A DNA stretch of 7,905 nucleotides from Pseudomonadota bacterium (lineage in GTDB: Bacteria; Pseudomonadota; Alphaproteobacteria; Rhizobiales; Rhizobiaceae): NCBI GenBank assembly GCA_023428515.1, contig JAEYXI010000385.1, positions 1-7,905 of the forward strand. Reading direction: 5' to 3'. Of the stretch, positions 6,374 through 7,905 are shown piece by piece. Positions within the stretch are counted from its first letter, which is position 1. The number at the start of each line of letters is the position of its first letter. A program made the position numbers and the translations under genes. The notes beneath the pieces were generated by a model. The model was not told the origin of the DNA. It saw only the letters and a list, made by a program, of their open reading frames with translations, and ran no database searches.

Positions 6374-6424
6374 GCGCAATCCGGATGCCGCAATATTCTC
6401 CGCTAGCAGCCGGATATTCTGCGC
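6374..6424. repeat. bulged inverted repeat in the cysQ-DUF4170 gap
   Basis: GCGCA (6374-6378) pairs with TGCGC (6420-6424), and ATCCGG (6379-6384) pairs with CCGGAT (6410-6415). This gives 11 base pairs interrupted by a four-base bulge (6416-6419) around a 25-base loop. CCGGAT and an ATATTCT-like element also recur in direct orientation (6381-6399 and 6410-6420). There is no T-run after either side, so it is not a standard intrinsic terminator. It may be an RNA processing or regulatory structure, or chance in GC-rich DNA. Confidence 0.35.
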
Positions 6425-6467
6425 AGTAGCTGAAAACACCGCTTTTTCAAACCATTTTCGGCAGTTT

Positions 6468-7274
6468 TCAACTGTCGGCACGGATAGTCCTGGCCATAAT
6501 ATCCAGTAACTCGCCGCTTCCGGCGACAAGCGCCCCATGCCGAATGTGTTGACCGCCATAGGCGGGAGGCTTGCCATGCGCATCGAGCAGGTCCCCTCCG
6601 GCCTCGCGCAGGATCAGGTCGGCCGCCGCAAGATCCCAATCGTGGGAATTCGGCTTGATGAAGCTTGCATCCAGCGTCCCGTCCGCGACCATCGCCAGGC
6701 GGTAGGCCAGCGACGGCACGTATTCCGCGCGCTTCAGATGGCGGCGGGTTTCCTGCGGCAGCGCGTCGATCATGACCGCCGGACCGCCCACCAGCGGTGT
6801 CGGCCTCGCCGTGCCGGCAACCGCCAGTCGCTTGCCGTTCTTGAAGGCGCCGCCGCCGAGCACGGCAGAAAATGTCTCCTTGCGCGCCGGGCATTCCAGG
6901 ACGCCGGCAATCGACCGGCCCTTCTCTACGACGGCGACGGAGACGCACCAGTCGCGCCGGCCTTCCAGGAAGCCTCGCGTGCCGTCGATCGGGTCGACGA
7001 CGAAGGTGCGCCGCGCCGCAAGCCTGGCTGCATCGTCCGCCCTCTCCTCTGAAAGCCATCCATACTCCGGTCGCGCGACCAGCAGCGTCTCGTTCAGGAA
7101 ATGGTCGGCGGCGTAATCAGCCTCGCTTACCGGCGACGTGCCGTCCTTCAGCCAGACCTCCGGGCTCTGCTTGTAGTAGCGCAGGGCTATTCGGCCGGCT
7201 TCCCGCGCGGCCTCCAGCAGAAGTGCGAGATCGCCGGCCAGATCGGTTTCGTTGATTTGGTCAACTGCCGGCAA
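6468..7274 (-). CDS. cysQ: inositol-monophosphatase family phosphatase, probably 3'(2'),5'-bisphosphate nucleotidase CysQ
   Basis: This is a magnesium-dependent, lithium-sensitive-type sugar/nucleotide phosphatase. CysQ members remove the 3' phosphate from PAP(S), recycling the by-product of sulfate activation in the cytosol. The 268-residue product shows DGTSPVSEAD at 44-53, WLSEE at 73-77, the metal site DPIDGTRGFLEG at 94-105 and WDLAAADLILREAGG at 213-227. GTRGF resembles PAP phosphatases of the Hal2/CysQ kind more than SuhB, but inositol or histidinol phosphate cannot be excluded from sequence alone. The start is a TTG at 7274: GAAGGGA at 7287-7281 is a good ribosome binding site six bases ahead, and no in-frame ATG exists near the N-terminus. 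It overlaps the end of pmbA by 14 bases, suggesting translational coupling. After its stop there are 176 bases before DUF4170. Confidence 0.8.
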   Translation of the reverse strand: MPAVDQINETDLAGDLALLLEAAREAGRIALRYYKQSPEVWLKDGTSPVSEADYAADHFLNETLLVARPEYGWLSEERADDAARLAARRTFVVDPIDGTRGFLEGRRDWCVSVAVVEKGRSIAGVLECPARKETFSAVLGGGAFKNGKRLAVAGTARPTPLVGGPAVMIDALPQETRRHLKRAEYVPSLAYRLAMVADGTLDASFIKPNSHDWDLAAADLILREAGGDLLDAHGKPPAYGGQHIRHGALVAGSGELLDIMARTIRADS

Positions 7275-7905
7275 GGGTCATCCCTTCGATCAGCAGCGTC
7301 GGGCTTGCGGTCGCGTAGTTGCGGTCGAGATCGCTCGCCGGCACCATCCTGAGGAACATGTCCTTGAGGTTCGACGCGATCGTCACCTCCGCCACCGGAT
7401 AGGTCAGTTCGCCATTCTCGATCCACAGGCCGGATGCGCCGCGGCTGTATTCGCCGGTGATCATGTCGACGCCCTGCCCAAACACTTCGGTGACGTAGAA
7501 GCCTGTTTTCAGCGACTTGATGATCTCTTCCGGGCTCCTTTCTCCCGCCTCGATGGCCAGATTGGTCGAGGAAGGCGACACCGACGAGCCGGAGCGAGCG
7601 CCCCGGCCGTTCGTCTTGAGGCCAAGCTCCTTCGCTGCCGACGTCGACAGGAACCAATGGTTCAGCACGCCTTTCTCGACCATCAGCAGTTTTTCGCCGG
7701 CGATACCCTCTCCATCGAAGGGCCGCGACGCCTGCCCGCGCATCAGCGCCGGTTCGTCCGTCACCGTAATGGCGGTCGAGGCGACCTGCTGGCCCATCTT
7801 GTCGCGCAGGAAGCTCGTCTTGCGCGCCACCGACGCACCGTTGATCGCACCCGCCAGATGCCCGGCAATGCCACGCGCCACCCGCGGATCGAACACCACG
7901 TCCAC
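7261..7905 (-). CDS. pmbA: TldE/PmbA metalloprotease-complex subunit, C-terminal part (partial)
   Basis: Only the last 214 or so residues are present. The gene enters from the right edge, so its start is missing, and family members are around 450 residues. The fragment shows VVFDPRVARGIAGHLAGAI, then SFLRDKMGQQV, RPFDGEGI, a GLKTNGRG segment, TGEYSRGASGLWIENGEL and YPVAEVTIASNLKDMF, all typical of the TldD/PmbA C-terminal domain. The GEYSRGASGLWIENG stretch and the overall pattern fit the TldE (PmbA) partner, which lacks the HExxxH zinc site. That site would in any case lie in the missing half, so the TldD/TldE split is a judgement. In E. coli, TldD-TldE trims peptides such as the microcin B17 precursor and degrades the antitoxin CcdA. 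Here it is the first visible gene of the minus-strand run and overlaps cysQ by 14 bases. Confidence 0.88.
   Translation of the reverse strand: MDVVFDPRVARGIAGHLAGAINGASVARKTSFLRDKMGQQVASTAITVTDEPALMRGQASRPFDGEGIAGEKLLMVEKGVLNHWFLSTSAAKELGLKTNGRGARSGSSVSPSSTNLAIEAGERSPEEIIKSLKTGFYVTEVFGQGVDMITGEYSRGASGLWIENGELTYPVAEVTIASNLKDMFLRMVPASDLDRNYATASPTLLIEGMTLAGS
7281..7287 (-). promoter_or_regulatory. cysQ: ribosome binding site for the TTG start of cysQ, inside pmbA
   Basis: GAAGGGA on the minus strand lies within the last codons of pmbA, six bases before the TTG at 7274. Its spacing supports the non-ATG start. Confidence 0.55.

Noticed and set aside
6351..6379. Possible minus-strand promoter (TTGCGC, 17-base spacer, ATATCG) before DUF4170
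   Set aside because: Only the -35 half is passable and the -10 is poor. It is not better than expected by chance, so it is not listed as a feature.
6292..6393. N-terminal extension of DUF4170 from a TTG at 6393
   Set aside because: The added residues are polar and Arg/Asp-rich without family resemblance, and a good AAGGTG site sits before the ATG at 6291.
6431..6470. TGAAAAC...GTTTTCA inverted repeat at the end of cysQ
   Set aside because: The arms are seven AT-rich base pairs around a loop of 26 bases with no further pairing, so it is not a credible terminator.

Overview
The window is a GC-rich stretch of bacterial chromosome that reads as core genome of an alphaproteobacterium, most likely Hyphomicrobiales (Rhizobiales) in or near the Mesorhizobium/Phyllobacteriaceae group. 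The grounds are the codon usage, a MutL of the nuclease-bearing type, the lineage-typical small proteins DUF2093 and DUF4170, and the neighbourhood DUF4170 / DUF374-type acyltransferase / waaA / lpxK. I see no insertion sequence, phage gene, CRISPR array, tRNA or rRNA. Composition is uniform, with no obvious sign of transfer.

Plus-strand half (1-2910). The window opens with the last codons of an unidentified gene (stop at 63-65). It is followed by a small secreted CAP-domain protein (185-649), mutL (755-2599) and a DUF2093 protein (2671-2910). mutL is preceded by a near-perfect -10 box six bases before its ATG, with no Shine-Dalgarno sequence, which suggests a leaderless transcript. A GANTC methylation site lies just upstream of that -10. 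DUF2093 follows mutL after 71 bases without a convincing terminator and may be co-transcribed with it.

Minus-strand half (7905-2917, read right to left). The order is pmbA/tldE (C-terminal part only, running off the window), a CysQ/inositol-monophosphatase family phosphatase, DUF4170, a lysophospholipid-acyltransferase-like DUF374 protein, waaA (Kdo transferase) and lpxK (lipid A 4'-kinase). The junctions are very tight: a 14-nt overlap, a 176-nt gap, a 1-nt overlap, a 4-nt ATGA overlap and a 2-nt gap. The last four genes look like one lipid A/Kdo assembly operon. LpxK phosphorylates the tetraacyl disaccharide, WaaA adds Kdo, and the acyltransferase is a candidate for a lipid A acylation step. 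The 176-nt gap before DUF4170 is the longest non-coding stretch. It holds two tandem GANTC sites, a bulged inverted repeat and a good ribosome binding site. No non-coding stretch exceeds 300 bases.

The two halves converge at 2908-2919. The stop codons of DUF2093 and lpxK are only 6 bp apart and sit symmetrically inside a perfect 14-bp palindrome.

I did not find a clear undescribed system. The most interesting signals are regulatory: the mutL leaderless promoter with its GANTC site, the structured gap upstream of DUF4170, and the palindromic convergent junction. The conserved but uncharacterised DUF4170, DUF2093 and variant DUF374 genes are also of interest.
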